DNA from: a virus
Length of the DNA stretch: 64,000 nt
IMG/VR virus record: IMGVR_UViG_3300028569_000027
Span: 16,046-80,045 of that record
Direction: 5' to 3' (one strand)
Made by a program: the position numbers and the translations under genes. The notes below the pieces were generated by a model. It saw only the letters and a list, made by a program, of their open reading frames with translations, was not told the origin of the DNA and searched no databases. Of this stretch, positions 29,678-39,392 are shown piece by piece. Position 1 is the stretch's first letter. Every line of letters starts with the position of its first letter.

Positions 29678-32600
29678 TAAAAGTAAAAAAGATTGACACC
29701 GCACTCACTGAAATCGACAAAATATTTCACATCTCAGATGTACATATCCGAAACCTTAAACGGCATATAGAATATTCCGAGGTTTTCGAACGTATTTATA
29801 CATACATTCGGAAAAATCGTACCGAGAATAGTGTGATATTTTTAGGCGGCGATATTGTCCATGCTAAAACGGATATGACACCGGAATTAGTAGATATGAC
29901 CCAGAAGTTTTTAAAGTCATGTGCCGATTTATGTTACACAATATTGATTACCGGAAATCATGATTTGAATCTAAATAATAAAAATCGATTAGATGCATTA
30001 AGTCCAATCGTAAAGGCAATCAATCATGATAAACTAATCTATCTTAAAGATGGCGGCGTATATCACATTGCTGATATTCACTTCACGGTAATGGGTGTGA
30101 CACAACGACCTGACGAGTTTATTAGAGCCAGTCAATTCGATGCACCGTATAAAATCGCTTTGCACCATGGAGCAGTTGATACTAGTGTAACCGATACCGG
30201 CCACGTGCTATCAAATAAACACGTTACTACGGCAATGTTCGCAGGGTATGATTTAACATTACTTGGTGATATACACGTACCGGCTCAATATCTAAATAAG
30301 GAGAAGACCATTGCATATCCAGGGTCCACCATTCAACAAAATTATGCTGAAGCGAAGGACCATGGTCTACTAGTATGGGACGTGAAATCTAAAACTTCAA
30401 ATTTTGTAGTAATACCGAATGATTATTGTTACTATACGTTAGATGTTGAAAACGGTCAATATATACTACCCGATACTTTGCCTAAGAATTTACGGCTTCG
30501 GTTACGAGTGATAAACACTTCTGCAGCGGATATTAAACCTATTCTAGCAGATGCAAAATCTAAATACAACGTATTAGAAACCCCAGTACAAAAGGTTGCT
30601 AATTTTTCACCTACCGGGGTATTATCATCTAAAATTAGTTTAGGTGATGTACGAGACATAGAATTCCAAAATCAATTGATATCAGAGTATCTAAAAAGTA
30701 CACTTAATACCACCGATGATATCATCGACGGTGTTAAACATGTTAATAGAACATGTAACACGCTTCTACAAAAATTAGAAGTTAGTAGGAATACTGTATG
30801 GATTCCTAAAATGTTCACATTTTCAAATATGTTTAGTTACGGTGAGAATAACGTTATTGACTTCACTAAATTAAAAGGGTTGTATGGATTATTCGCGCCT
30901 AACGCCGCAGGTAAATCGACTTTATTTGAAGCGTTATCGTTTTGTATATTCGATAAATGTAACAGAACGTCTAGGGCTGAACACGTATTAAATAACCGTA
31001 GCACTGAATTTTTTGGTAAATTCGAATTTGATATTGGTGATAAATCGTACGTTATCGAACGGACTGGGCAGCAACGAAAGGACCACGTTAGAGTTATCGT
31101 AAATTTCTATACGATATCAGAATCAGGGGAGATGCAATCTTTAAACGGTAAAGAGCGTAGCGATACAAATAAAATAATTCGGACATATCTAGGCACATAT
31201 GAAGATTTCGTTTTAACATCATACTCCGTGCAAAATAATAACACGGGATTCATTGATATGGGACAACGAGAGCGTAAGGAATTATTAGCTCAGTTTCTAG
31301 ACTCGGATATTTTTGAACATCTATATAAGGTTGCTAATGAGGAGAGTAAAGAATTAGCATCAGTTATTAAAGACCTTAATAAACAAAACCTAGACACTAA
31401 ATTAGCCGACACGTTAAAATTACTTGGTAAGTCTAGTTTACAATTAGAAACGGCTAAGCAACAGAAAGAATCTAAGGAGTCCGAAATTCACTCGATATTT
31501 GAACTTATAAGCTTATTATCAGGGGAGTTAGTTCCATTAAGTATAAACAACAGTGACCTTGATGAATTGACGGTACAACGAACAAATATTGAATATGCTA
31601 TACGGAAGGATGTCGACAGTCGTACTAGTGTTGAGAATAAATTATTATTACTACAGAAGGGGTTAGTTACCAACCGGACACAATTATCTAGTATTAATTT
31701 GGAAGAAATTACGGCTGGTGTAGCGCATAAACATACTGTTCAAGTTAAGTTAGATAATTTACATTCAGCGTTACGTCACCTAGTTATCGATATACAACAC
31801 AAAGAGCAGAAATTAGCAAAGCTGGATAAACTAGAATACGATGAAAATTGTTCATATTGTATGAATAATATTTTTGTGAAAGATGCTATCGAGACAAAAC
31901 AGTCGTTGAAGGTCGACGTTAATAACAAGTTAACTTTACAACAGGGGATACTAGTTTTAGAAACTGAACTAGATATGTTCCCTGATTATGATAGCAAAAA
32001 ATTACTATACGCTTCGATTGATTCCCATATTAAAACTACCGAATCTGAGATTCTTCGTGTCGAAAATGAAAAGCTTCGATTGGATAGCAATATTGATACC
32101 AGATTAGCAAATCTTCAAAAGATTAATGATGATATTAGGTTTTGTGAGGAACATTCCGATGCAATTAAGAAAAACGGCGATACAAATAAATTGATTACCC
32201 ATAATCGCTCTTTAATTAACGACCTTAAAGCAGAGTTACAAAATATAGAAACGCTCTTAAATGAGTGCTTATACGGTCATACATTAAATGTTAGTAAACG
32301 CGACCATATGGTGCAGGAAATGGCGCGTTTAGCACAATTACAAAAGGAGTTTAATTACTACCAGCTGTATATGACAGCGTTTTCTAGAGATGGTATTCCA
32401 TATCAATTGATAACGAAAGCGTTGCCGAAAATTGAAACGGAAGTGAATAACATTTTAAGTCAGGTCGTTGATTATCAAATACATTTTAATTCAGATGGTA
32501 AAAATATCAATGCATACATCGTATATGATACTGAAAAGTTTTGGCCATTAGAATTATCGTCAGGTATGGAAAAATTTGTCGCATCATTAGCGATTCGAAC

Positions 32601-32832
32601 TGCTTTGATTAATATTTCTAGTTTACCTAGACCGCCATTCTTAGTAATAGATGAGGGTATGGGTAATTTAGATGCTGAAAATCTAAATAATATGTACGTA
32701 TTATTTGATTACCTTAAAACACAGTTTGAATACATGGTTGTAGTGTCACATATAGATACTATACGCGACATGGTAGATTCTCTTATTGAAATCGTTAAAG
32801 TTAATGAAAAATCATCAATAATTTACGATTGA
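29674..32832 (+). CDS. 47-46: Single-chain Mre11-Rad50 (gp47-gp46) recombination nuclease fusion, 1052 aa
   Basis: Residues 1-350 are a complete Mre11/SbcD/gp47 phosphoesterase: ISDVH (Asp22, His24), FLGGDIVH (Asp60), TGNHD (94-98), LHHG (His164-165) and LLGDIH (Asp199, His201). From about 390 a Rad50/SbcC/gp46 ATPase follows: Walker A APNAAGKST (408-416), zinc hook CSYC (726-729) flanked by coiled coils, signature LSSGME (961-966) and Walker B FLVIDEG (Asp993, Glu994). In T4 and most bacteria these are two proteins. The complex resects DNA ends for recombination-dependent replication. All motifs look intact. Confidence 0.88.
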   Translation: MIKVKKIDTALTEIDKIFHISDVHIRNLKRHIEYSEVFERIYTYIRKNRTENSVIFLGGDIVHAKTDMTPELVDMTQKFLKSCADLCYTILITGNHDLNLNNKNRLDALSPIVKAINHDKLIYLKDGGVYHIADIHFTVMGVTQRPDEFIRASQFDAPYKIALHHGAVDTSVTDTGHVLSNKHVTTAMFAGYDLTLLGDIHVPAQYLNKEKTIAYPGSTIQQNYAEAKDHGLLVWDVKSKTSNFVVIPNDYCYYTLDVENGQYILPDTLPKNLRLRLRVINTSAADIKPILADAKSKYNVLETPVQKVANFSPTGVLSSKISLGDVRDIEFQNQLISEYLKSTLNTTDDIIDGVKHVNRTCNTLLQKLEVSRNTVWIPKMFTFSNMFSYGENNVIDFTKLKGLYGLFAPNAAGKSTLFEALSFCIFDKCNRTSRAEHVLNNRSTEFFGKFEFDIGDKSYVIERTGQQRKDHVRVIVNFYTISESGEMQSLNGKERSDTNKIIRTYLGTYEDFVLTSYSVQNNNTGFIDMGQRERKELLAQFLDSDIFEHLYKVANEESKELASVIKDLNKQNLDTKLADTLKLLGKSSLQLETAKQQKESKESEIHSIFELISLLSGELVPLSINNSDLDELTVQRTNIEYAIRKDVDSRTSVENKLLLLQKGLVTNRTQLSSINLEEITAGVAHKHTVQVKLDNLHSALRHLVIDIQHKEQKLAKLDKLEYDENCSYCMNNIFVKDAIETKQSLKVDVNNKLTLQQGILVLETELDMFPDYDSKKLLYASIDSHIKTTESEILRVENEKLRLDSNIDTRLANLQKINDDIRFCEEHSDAIKKNGDTNKLITHNRSLINDLKAELQNIETLLNECLYGHTLNVSKRDHMVQEMARLAQLQKEFNYYQLYMTAFSRDGIPYQLITKALPKIETEVNNILSQVVDYQIHFNSDGKNINAYIVYDTEKFWPLELSSGMEKFVASLAIRTALINISSLPRPPFLVIDEGMGNLDAENLNNMYVLFDYLKTQFEYMVVVSHIDTIRDMVDSLIEIVKVNEKSSIIYD

Positions 32833-32847
32833 AATAATTATTGATAT

Positions 32848-35172
32848 ATGATTAGAAAAACAGCCGCTCGTAAATATTTAGAAACCGGTAATGTGTTAAT
32901 AGAGGACACGTCACCGATGTCTAACAATTATTTTAAGATTGTCACTCTTTCTGATACGTTGCATGGTGGAAAAAACATTATAAGGCTTCAGGGCTCTACA
33001 AATTTAGAGATAAACAAACAAATTTTTATTGAAGTATTAGATGCTAACAATAATACGGTGTACCATGAAGTTACTACTGTATTGGAAGATGACGGTTCAC
33101 GTGTAGTATCAATATGGGTATATCCGGAAACAGGTCCGGGCCCGGGAACTATTACATTAGTCGGTACCGCACTTAACGACTTAACCGGTAACCAAATTCC
33201 TGAACGACTTCGTACCACTCCGAACCTTCGATGGCGTAAACAAGTAACGATTAATCCGTTGAATAAAAATTCATCTGGGATAGTTTATAACACAGCACCG
33301 ACTGTGTCTATTACTGAGATACAAAAACCACTTATTACTCGTAGTTATCAGGGCTCAGGTGACCGGTTTAGTACTTATTCGTTTTATACGTCGTCTAGTT
33401 TTACATACACAAATTATAATAATTCACCGACGTTAACCTTAGATAATCCAACAATTGGTGTTAAGACGTTCCTAGGAAGTATGCTATCTGGGACAGTATA
33501 TGTCTCCGCATCATTCTTTACAAGTACAACTCCGGAAACTACCTCAAACGTACGAACACCGAATGTGTATAGTTCTAGTATAGATAAAGTATTGAATTCA
33601 TATATTGTTCGATTAGCGACTCCTTTTGAATCACCGCGCACAGATATACGAGGCACGCAAACCATCAGAACCGGAAACATAGTCGGTGATATTGCGGTAC
33701 GGTATGAACAGGATGCTTCAACAACTGATGTGACACGCTCAGACGGGGCAGCGTTAACGGGCTCAGTAGCATTATTAACTATTTCCAATTTGTCACCTGA
33801 AACAGGCGACGTGAACAGAGTACATGTATACCTTAAAAAAAATAGCACCGCTGGGTTGATTAAATCGTTTAAGGGATATGAATCACCCGGAGCATATGTA
33901 AAAGTAGCTGATACCGCTGTACAAGCGAGAGAAGTTTTACTGAATGATACAGTATCAACAGTAGATACACCTATAGGTAGAGTGGATACGGCTGCTGCAT
34001 TTAATAAATGGACGCAGGGGTTATCATCAACACTAGCAGTCAGCGGCTCAGTGTTTACCAGCAGAAGTGCATATCCATTAGTAAATGCTATAGGATTCAA
34101 TAGTGCATCCGGTACACCTACATTATTTGGTGAATATGATTATTTTACATTAAAAACTAGTGGGTCATATGAATTTAATGCGGGTACTACATATAACCTA
34201 AACTTTGATGCGATTGTTCAAAGTAATACAAACTTTAATGCAGCCGCGGGTTACTATTCCTTAGATATAGTATTATCAGGTAGTGCATGTGTTGATACGT
34301 ACTTAGACTTGTCTCATACTAAGTATATCGGTGGTATCACTAAATCTGACGGGTATATGTTCGAAGATAATTCTTTTGATTTCACCGTACCAGCAACAGG
34401 TACCGCACAATTAGTGTTTATACTACGTGCGGGAATGTGGTCATTTTCTGATATTAGTATTCGACCAATACAGGAATCAGGATTCACACCTAATAAATTA
34501 GAGCTAGTATTTCCTATAGAAGATTATATTGGTGAAACGTATGATGTAAAAGTAGAATATTGCGATTATATGGGTAACCGGTCCGATACGATATCCGAGA
34601 TTAAGGATTTTAAATTTACACCGACTACATTCCGAGCAACATCTATTACTGCCGGTTCGGTATACGCTGATAATATCAGTGCATCCGGGTCAATATCACT
34701 AAACAATCACAAATTGTTCAATTACGGACAATTTATCAGTAATGTTGAACAGTCTTGTTCAGCCAATACGCGTACGGTGATAACTTACGAAACACAATCA
34801 TTTATTGATAGTATTAACCTTATCTCTGGGTCACAATTACAGTTCGTGAACTCGGGCAAGTATCTACTGGCGGCCAGCGTTCAATATTATAACACGGCTA
34901 ACACCGACATTATTTTTGATACTTGGGCAGCGCTTAATGGTACGGATATACCTTCATCCACTAGCAGATTCGAACTACATAAAATAGGTGGTTCGAACGG
35001 ATACATAGCATCTACATATACACTTATGTGTACCGTAAGCGCTAGTCAGTATGTACAATTATATTGGGCATGCAATGCAAATACGGGCCGTCTATTACCA
35101 TTTCCGGTAGGTACGGTACCTACACACCCATCTGCACCATCTGTAAGATTAGAAATTTCGCAAGTTGCGTAA
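32848..35172 (+). CDS. Large structural/fibre protein with a C-terminal jelly-roll-like domain, 774 aa
   Basis: Starts 15 nt after the recombination gene. It is Ser/Thr/Gly-rich and beta-structured throughout. The last 150 residues (QFISNVEQSCSANTRTVITY ... SGKYLLAASVQYYN ... LEISQVA) resemble C1q/TNF-like jelly rolls found at receptor-binding ends of phage fibres. The N-terminal ARKYLETGNVLIEDTSP block may anchor it. Exact location on the virion is unknown. Confidence 0.62.
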   Translation: MIRKTAARKYLETGNVLIEDTSPMSNNYFKIVTLSDTLHGGKNIIRLQGSTNLEINKQIFIEVLDANNNTVYHEVTTVLEDDGSRVVSIWVYPETGPGPGTITLVGTALNDLTGNQIPERLRTTPNLRWRKQVTINPLNKNSSGIVYNTAPTVSITEIQKPLITRSYQGSGDRFSTYSFYTSSSFTYTNYNNSPTLTLDNPTIGVKTFLGSMLSGTVYVSASFFTSTTPETTSNVRTPNVYSSSIDKVLNSYIVRLATPFESPRTDIRGTQTIRTGNIVGDIAVRYEQDASTTDVTRSDGAALTGSVALLTISNLSPETGDVNRVHVYLKKNSTAGLIKSFKGYESPGAYVKVADTAVQAREVLLNDTVSTVDTPIGRVDTAAAFNKWTQGLSSTLAVSGSVFTSRSAYPLVNAIGFNSASGTPTLFGEYDYFTLKTSGSYEFNAGTTYNLNFDAIVQSNTNFNAAAGYYSLDIVLSGSACVDTYLDLSHTKYIGGITKSDGYMFEDNSFDFTVPATGTAQLVFILRAGMWSFSDISIRPIQESGFTPNKLELVFPIEDYIGETYDVKVEYCDYMGNRSDTISEIKDFKFTPTTFRATSITAGSVYADNISASGSISLNNHKLFNYGQFISNVEQSCSANTRTVITYETQSFIDSINLISGSQLQFVNSGKYLLAASVQYYNTANTDIIFDTWAALNGTDIPSSTSRFELHKIGGSNGYIASTYTLMCTVSASQYVQLYWACNANTGRLLPFPVGTVPTHPSAPSVRLEISQVA

Positions 35173-35188
35173 CTTACCAATATCCTTA

Positions 35189-35197
35189 ATATTTATT
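35189..35197 (+). promoter_or_regulatory. ATATTTATT motif
   Basis: Only 4 nt separate this copy from the ATG at 35202, too close for a normal promoter with a 5' leader. Confidence 0.35.
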
Positions 35198-35201
35198 GTA
35201 T

Positions 35202-37478
35202 ATGATTAAGAAAGTAATAGCTATATTCCCGGGGAGATTTCAACCATTTTGTAAGCACCACGCTGCAACTTTTATGTGGTTACAAAAGCAGTTTGGTACC
35301 AATAATACATTCATAGTAACTTCTGATAAAGTCGTACGACCGAAATCACCATTAAACTTTAAGGAAAAGGAAGCTATTATTGATATGTATAAGTTAGGTA
35401 GCAAGGTTATTAAAGTAACAAATCCGTATAAGCCGGTCGAGTTACTTAATAAGTTCGACCCTAAAACTACCGCAGTCGTATTTATGGTAGGTAAGAAAGA
35501 TATGGAAGAAGACCCTAGATTTTCTATGAAACCGAAGGCAGACGGTAGCCCGTCATATTTTCAACCATATGAAAAGAACAAATCGAATCTAGAAGGTTTT
35601 GATAAACATGGATACCTAATTATTGCACCGCATATCTCATTAAATGTACCGGGATACGGTGAAATGTCAGGCACTCAGGTTAGAAAAGCATTGGGGGATA
35701 AAATGCGCACTGCGACACAAAAGAAAGCGATATTTCAATCTATATTTGGTTGGTATTCTCCTACGTTAGCTAATTATGTTATCAATAAATTTTCGAATTT
35801 AGAAGAAGATAAAATACCAGGTGGTTTAGCTGCAAACAAAACATTACAAGATGTCGCAAAGCATCATGATTGTGATATCGAAATGCTATCAATGCAATTA
35901 ACTAAAGGTATTAATATAGAGCTTGAACACACTACTGACCAAGATATCGCTCAAGAAATAGCTTTGGACCATCTTTGGGAAGACCCACAATATTATACGA
36001 AATTAGTACATGTAGAAGAAGCTGTTTTAACGAAACCATGGTGGGACGCTGTATTGACTGAAAGTTTAGTTGACCACGCACAGAATGAATTAGAATTAGC
36101 GGGTTTATTTGATAAAGATGCTGACTACGGTGGTATGATAGGAAAGGCCGTCCTGGACCTGATGAAAACATTCGCTGACCAAGGACACTCAGGTATGTCT
36201 GCAATGTGGGTACGAGATTTATTTAATAAGTTAGGTAACTACGAAAATTTAACTCCGATAACATCAGACCCTAAGGAATGGGAGGATGTTACTGCTGCAG
36301 GTATAGGAACCAGTAATGGTACGTTATGGCAAAACAGAAGAAACCCAGCTATATTTTCTATAGATAAAGGTAACAGCTGGTACAATGTAAATGATACTCA
36401 GCTGAAAGATGGCCTATTAATAGTCCTTAATAAAATGAAATACTTACATTATATTACGGAAGGCGGTGCAGCCGGTCATATGGCGCACATATTCGATATA
36501 GAGTGGGTAAAGACAGGGGATGATATTATCACGGCATTTAATAAATGTGTTGATTACTTAGAAAAGGGTACCGGCGCACTAAAAATTGATGGGGTAAATG
36601 CCTCTGTCAGATTAGTAACTGTAGACGGTAAGAAACAGTTTGTATTAGATAGAGGTTCTAATAAAGAATTAGATGTCAAGGGTGTTACTAAAGCCGATTT
36701 ATTAAATCGATTTGGTGATGGTCACGGTATGATAATAATCGGAACAAAAGTTCTAGATGTATTTAATCAAGCAATACCAAAGATTCAAACAGAACTAAAA
36801 TCATTAGGACTATGGGATAATCCAAACATAATGTTTAATGTAGAGTATGTATCAGGACAAACAAACGTTCTGCAGTATGAAAAGAACTTTATTGCTATTC
36901 ACGGCCTATTAGAGCTAGTACAAGCGACACCTACGCGTAGGGTAACTAAAGAAATTTCATATTCTAAGAAAACTTTAGCAACATTGGTGCAGAAAATGGC
37001 ACCAGTAGCCGACATCAATAAATTTAAGATATACGGCGTTATCCCAACTACGCTGGAACATAAGGCAAATTTTACCGAGGCGTTAAATAAGAAATACACG
37101 ATTAACTTGACTGTAGATAAGGCTGTCACCCGGTCGTTACAAAAACTACTATCTAATTTAGACATACCTAAAAATCAAGTTATTGATTGGAACGGTAAAA
37201 AGGTTAGCCCGGTTAGTAAGGAGGTATTTACCAGTATACTTAAAGGTGTACCAATAATGGATAATACTAAACAGGTTAAATTAGCGGTTGCCGGGTTTGT
37301 TACATACCTAGCTACCATGGAATTAGGTGATGCAGTATTAAAATCATTGACATCACCGTTAGGTCAGGTTGAGAATCAAGAAGGTGTAGTAATTAGAGAT
37401 AAGAGCATTTCCGGCAAACCTGTTAAAATCACCGGCAAGTTTATACTAAAAGGTTTGGCGTCTAGTTTCCAAAAATAG
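35202..37478 (+). CDS. Nucleotidyltransferase-ligase-like fusion (NadM/cytidylyltransferase + KxDG adenylation domain), 758 aa
   Basis: The ATG at 35202 is used rather than the TTG two codons upstream. Residues 1-170 are a HxGH-superfamily nucleotidyltransferase: IAIFPGRFQPFCKHHA, FIVTSDKV and SGTQVRKAL; the first His of HxGH is Cys here. Residues about 440-758 look like an ATP-dependent ligase adenylation domain: LKIDGVNASVRL with candidate lysine 461, FNVEYVSGQTN, EGVVIRDKS and VKITGKFILKG (motifs I, III, IV, V). Similar proteins in T4-like phages are annotated DUF6267. Together the parts could act on NAD-like or RNA ends; that is inference. Confidence 0.68.
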   Translation: MIKKVIAIFPGRFQPFCKHHAATFMWLQKQFGTNNTFIVTSDKVVRPKSPLNFKEKEAIIDMYKLGSKVIKVTNPYKPVELLNKFDPKTTAVVFMVGKKDMEEDPRFSMKPKADGSPSYFQPYEKNKSNLEGFDKHGYLIIAPHISLNVPGYGEMSGTQVRKALGDKMRTATQKKAIFQSIFGWYSPTLANYVINKFSNLEEDKIPGGLAANKTLQDVAKHHDCDIEMLSMQLTKGINIELEHTTDQDIAQEIALDHLWEDPQYYTKLVHVEEAVLTKPWWDAVLTESLVDHAQNELELAGLFDKDADYGGMIGKAVLDLMKTFADQGHSGMSAMWVRDLFNKLGNYENLTPITSDPKEWEDVTAAGIGTSNGTLWQNRRNPAIFSIDKGNSWYNVNDTQLKDGLLIVLNKMKYLHYITEGGAAGHMAHIFDIEWVKTGDDIITAFNKCVDYLEKGTGALKIDGVNASVRLVTVDGKKQFVLDRGSNKELDVKGVTKADLLNRFGDGHGMIIIGTKVLDVFNQAIPKIQTELKSLGLWDNPNIMFNVEYVSGQTNVLQYEKNFIAIHGLLELVQATPTRRVTKEISYSKKTLATLVQKMAPVADINKFKIYGVIPTTLEHKANFTEALNKKYTINLTVDKAVTRSLQKLLSNLDIPKNQVIDWNGKKVSPVSKEVFTSILKGVPIMDNTKQVKLAVAGFVTYLATMELGDAVLKSLTSPLGQVENQEGVVIRDKSISGKPVKITGKFILKGLASSFQK

Positions 37479-37498
37479 TGTTAACTATACTTATTCTA

Positions 37499-37508
37499 TA
37501 TATTTATA
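37499..37508 (+). promoter_or_regulatory. TATATTTATA motif
   Basis: Lies in the 45-nt gap before the ATG at 37524 (15 nt spacing). Confidence 0.42.
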
Positions 37509-37523
37509 TAAAAATTAAAAGTT

Positions 37524-38165
37524 ATGGCAAAATCAAACGCAGATTCAAAGTTACGTAATATTGATGCGATTAAAAAGATGCTTTCGGGCACGCATCAATT
37601 CCAAACAAAGACGAGTGTATCGTTTCAAGATATAACAGCACCTGCACCTGATAGACAGGTGGGTGATGTGTGGACTGATAAGGACGGTATAGAGTGGGAG
37701 CAAAGAAAAGGTTACAAGATGAATAAAGGTAAGTTTGATGATTTACGTGCGGAACTTAATTCGTTTCCAAAATGTAGAAAAGAAACGTGTACTTGTATTA
37801 AACCTGAGAGATTAGACTATAAGATGCGCGGTCTACACGGTATGTGTTTTGACTGCGTAGTAGATATGGAACATGATTTAAAGATAACCGGGAAGTATGC
37901 TGAGTATGAGCGGAATAAAATGAAGAAGAATGCAATGGGGTGGTTAAAGGATAGTGAACAAGAAGTTATTGCATTAAAAGTAGCAGTAACAAAGGCCCCG
38001 GAGTTCGTAACGGTAGATGGTCAGGTAAATAAATGGGAAATGCAATATGACCCGGAAAAAATGGCCGCATCAATCGACGCACAATTTAATGAGATGAAAT
38101 CAAATATTTTTAAAAATTACGGCGTTACAGAGGAAGAATTTATAGAATTTAAACAATCACAATAG
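37524..38165 (+). CDS. Conserved hypothetical protein with a Cys cluster, 213 aa
   Basis: The central part carries CRKETCTCIKPERLD and later HGMCFDCVVDMEH (residues about 84-123), five Cys plus His that could bind one zinc. Flanking regions are helical and charged. An R-Q-V-G-D-V-W-T-D-K-D-G-x-E-W-E-Q segment precedes the cluster. Function unknown. Confidence 0.6.
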   Translation: MAKSNADSKLRNIDAIKKMLSGTHQFQTKTSVSFQDITAPAPDRQVGDVWTDKDGIEWEQRKGYKMNKGKFDDLRAELNSFPKCRKETCTCIKPERLDYKMRGLHGMCFDCVVDMEHDLKITGKYAEYERNKMKKNAMGWLKDSEQEVIALKVAVTKAPEFVTVDGQVNKWEMQYDPEKMAASIDAQFNEMKSNIFKNYGVTEEEFIEFKQSQ

Positions 38166-38747
38166 ATGTTGCATACGATGGTACAATCAGTAATGACTTT
38201 GGCTATAAGTTTAATAACTATTATAGGAAGTCTGTTCGCATTTGTAAAGTGGGCTTGGCCACCAATAGTGAATTATTTGGAGCGATATGTGTATTATCAT
38301 AAAACAGGTGTACACGTAATTAGAGATATCGAAGCGAATTTTGGTAGAGAAGCCGGTAGAGCTATTCGAGACATTCTAATGACACGTGGCTCAGAGCTAA
38401 TTTTAGATGAGGCTAGGTTAGATATTATTGAAAACGCTGTAGGCCTCGGTATTTACATATGCGACCCCGCAGGAAGGTGTACGTATGCAAATAAGACATT
38501 AGCAAAGATGTTCGGTATGCAGCAGCACGATATGTTAGGATACGGTTGGTTTCACCCGATAGTAGACAAACCCAAAGCTTTCACTAATTGGAATTTCTCA
38601 ATTGATAATAACGTACCATATATGGATGTATATGATATCATTGTACAAGGGGAAACAAAACGAATCAGTACTGAAGCGGAATACAGTGAAGCTGGTTCGG
38701 TAATTATAGGATTTGTAGGTATCGCAAAAGAAATAAAACAAAAATAA
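38166..38747 (+). CDS. Membrane-anchored PAS-domain protein, 193 aa
   Basis: Residues 8-32 are a membrane segment (SVMTLAISLITIIGSLFAFV). A linker of about 50 residues precedes a PAS domain (about 85-190): AVGLGIYICDPAGRCTYANK, MFGMQQHDMLGYGWFHPI and a final GFVGIAKEIKQK strand. PAS domains sense small molecules, redox state or protein partners. No kinase, cyclase or other output domain follows, so it would act by binding a host or phage protein. It is contiguous with both neighbours. Confidence 0.72.
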   Translation: MLHTMVQSVMTLAISLITIIGSLFAFVKWAWPPIVNYLERYVYYHKTGVHVIRDIEANFGREAGRAIRDILMTRGSELILDEARLDIIENAVGLGIYICDPAGRCTYANKTLAKMFGMQQHDMLGYGWFHPIVDKPKAFTNWNFSIDNNVPYMDVYDIIVQGETKRISTEAEYSEAGSVIIGFVGIAKEIKQK

Positions 38748-38750
38748 AAA

Positions 38751-39104
38751 ATGGCAGATTTAGTATCACAGCAGCTAGAAAAGGCATCAGAAGATTTGCG
38801 TCAAGCAATGCAAGTTCATGCCAAAATTAATATTCAACTACAAACCTTAAAATCTAAGTTTGTCGGTGCCTCTAATCCATTAACTAAGGAAAAGATGAAA
38901 CCGTTATTAATCGCGGCGACTCGCAAGGAAAAATTAGCTAAAGCTGCATTGGCCCGCGCGGAGAGTATATTTCAAGATACACTAAAAACTGAACCGGAGG
39001 AAATGGTTGACCTATTAGACCATAAACTTAAAGAACATTATCTACGTCTATTAATTCGTGGTAAGCTTAAAGAACATAAGAATGAATCCCAAAGTAAAAG
39101 ATAA
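38751..39104 (+). CDS. Helical hypothetical protein, 117 aa
   Basis: An almost entirely helical protein with two likely coiled-coil helices (LEKASEDLRQAMQVHAKINI; ATRKEKLAKAALARAESIFQ) and a basic C-terminus. It overlaps the next gene by 23 nt. It could be a small assembly factor upstream of terminase; no family is recognised. Confidence 0.55.
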   Translation: MADLVSQQLEKASEDLRQAMQVHAKINIQLQTLKSKFVGASNPLTKEKMKPLLIAATRKEKLAKAALARAESIFQDTLKTEPEEMVDLLDHKLKEHYLRLLIRGKLKEHKNESQSKR

Positions 39105-39354
39105 CACCATTCACGTTGATGAAGCTTCATGGCCTGAGTTTGAAAAAATAGCAAACGGTAATCATGTATTATACGACGCGACGATTTCAAAGCAATTCAA
39201 GGGCCATACACAGGTAGAGTTTTATTCAAAAAATGATTACATTAAAGTAAAGACGTTACTCAATAAACGTAATATACCGTATAAAGATAGATTCTCAGAA
39301 TCTATCAGAACTCTAATACAAACTGTGATACGGGAATATCTCGCAGATAAATAG
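39082..39354 (+). CDS. Hypothetical protein, 90 aa
   Basis: The ATG at 39082 is preferred to a non-ATG start at 39058. The sequence has an alpha/beta appearance (HVDEASWPEFEKIANGNHVL) and a C-terminal helix (SIRTLIQTVIREYLADK). No motif is recognised. Followed by a TATATTTATA motif. Confidence 0.5.
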   Translation: MNPKVKDNTIHVDEASWPEFEKIANGNHVLYDATISKQFKGHTQVEFYSKNDYIKVKTLLNKRNIPYKDRFSESIRTLIQTVIREYLADK

Positions 39355-39370
39355 GATATCTTAAGATTTC

Positions 39371-39380
39371 TATATTTATA
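39371..39380 (+). promoter_or_regulatory. TATATTTATA motif before the terminase cluster
   Basis: Copy of the repeated motif 12 nt before the ATG at 39393; probably starts the packaging transcript. Confidence 0.45.
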
Positions 39381-39392
39381 GTAAAGTGATAT

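Noticed and set aside
29674-32832. A missed stop or frameshift between gp47 and gp46
   Set aside because: The frame is open throughout and both halves carry all expected motifs in that frame, so I keep the fusion, while noting that a sequencing error cannot be excluded.
32988-34100. Long minus-strand frames opposite the 774-aa structural gene (and similar ones opposite 16232-16681, 23874-24254, 45343-45753, 48410-48928)
   Set aside because: All are shadows of well-supported + strand genes with low-complexity translation and no independent start signals; no + strand gap needs them.
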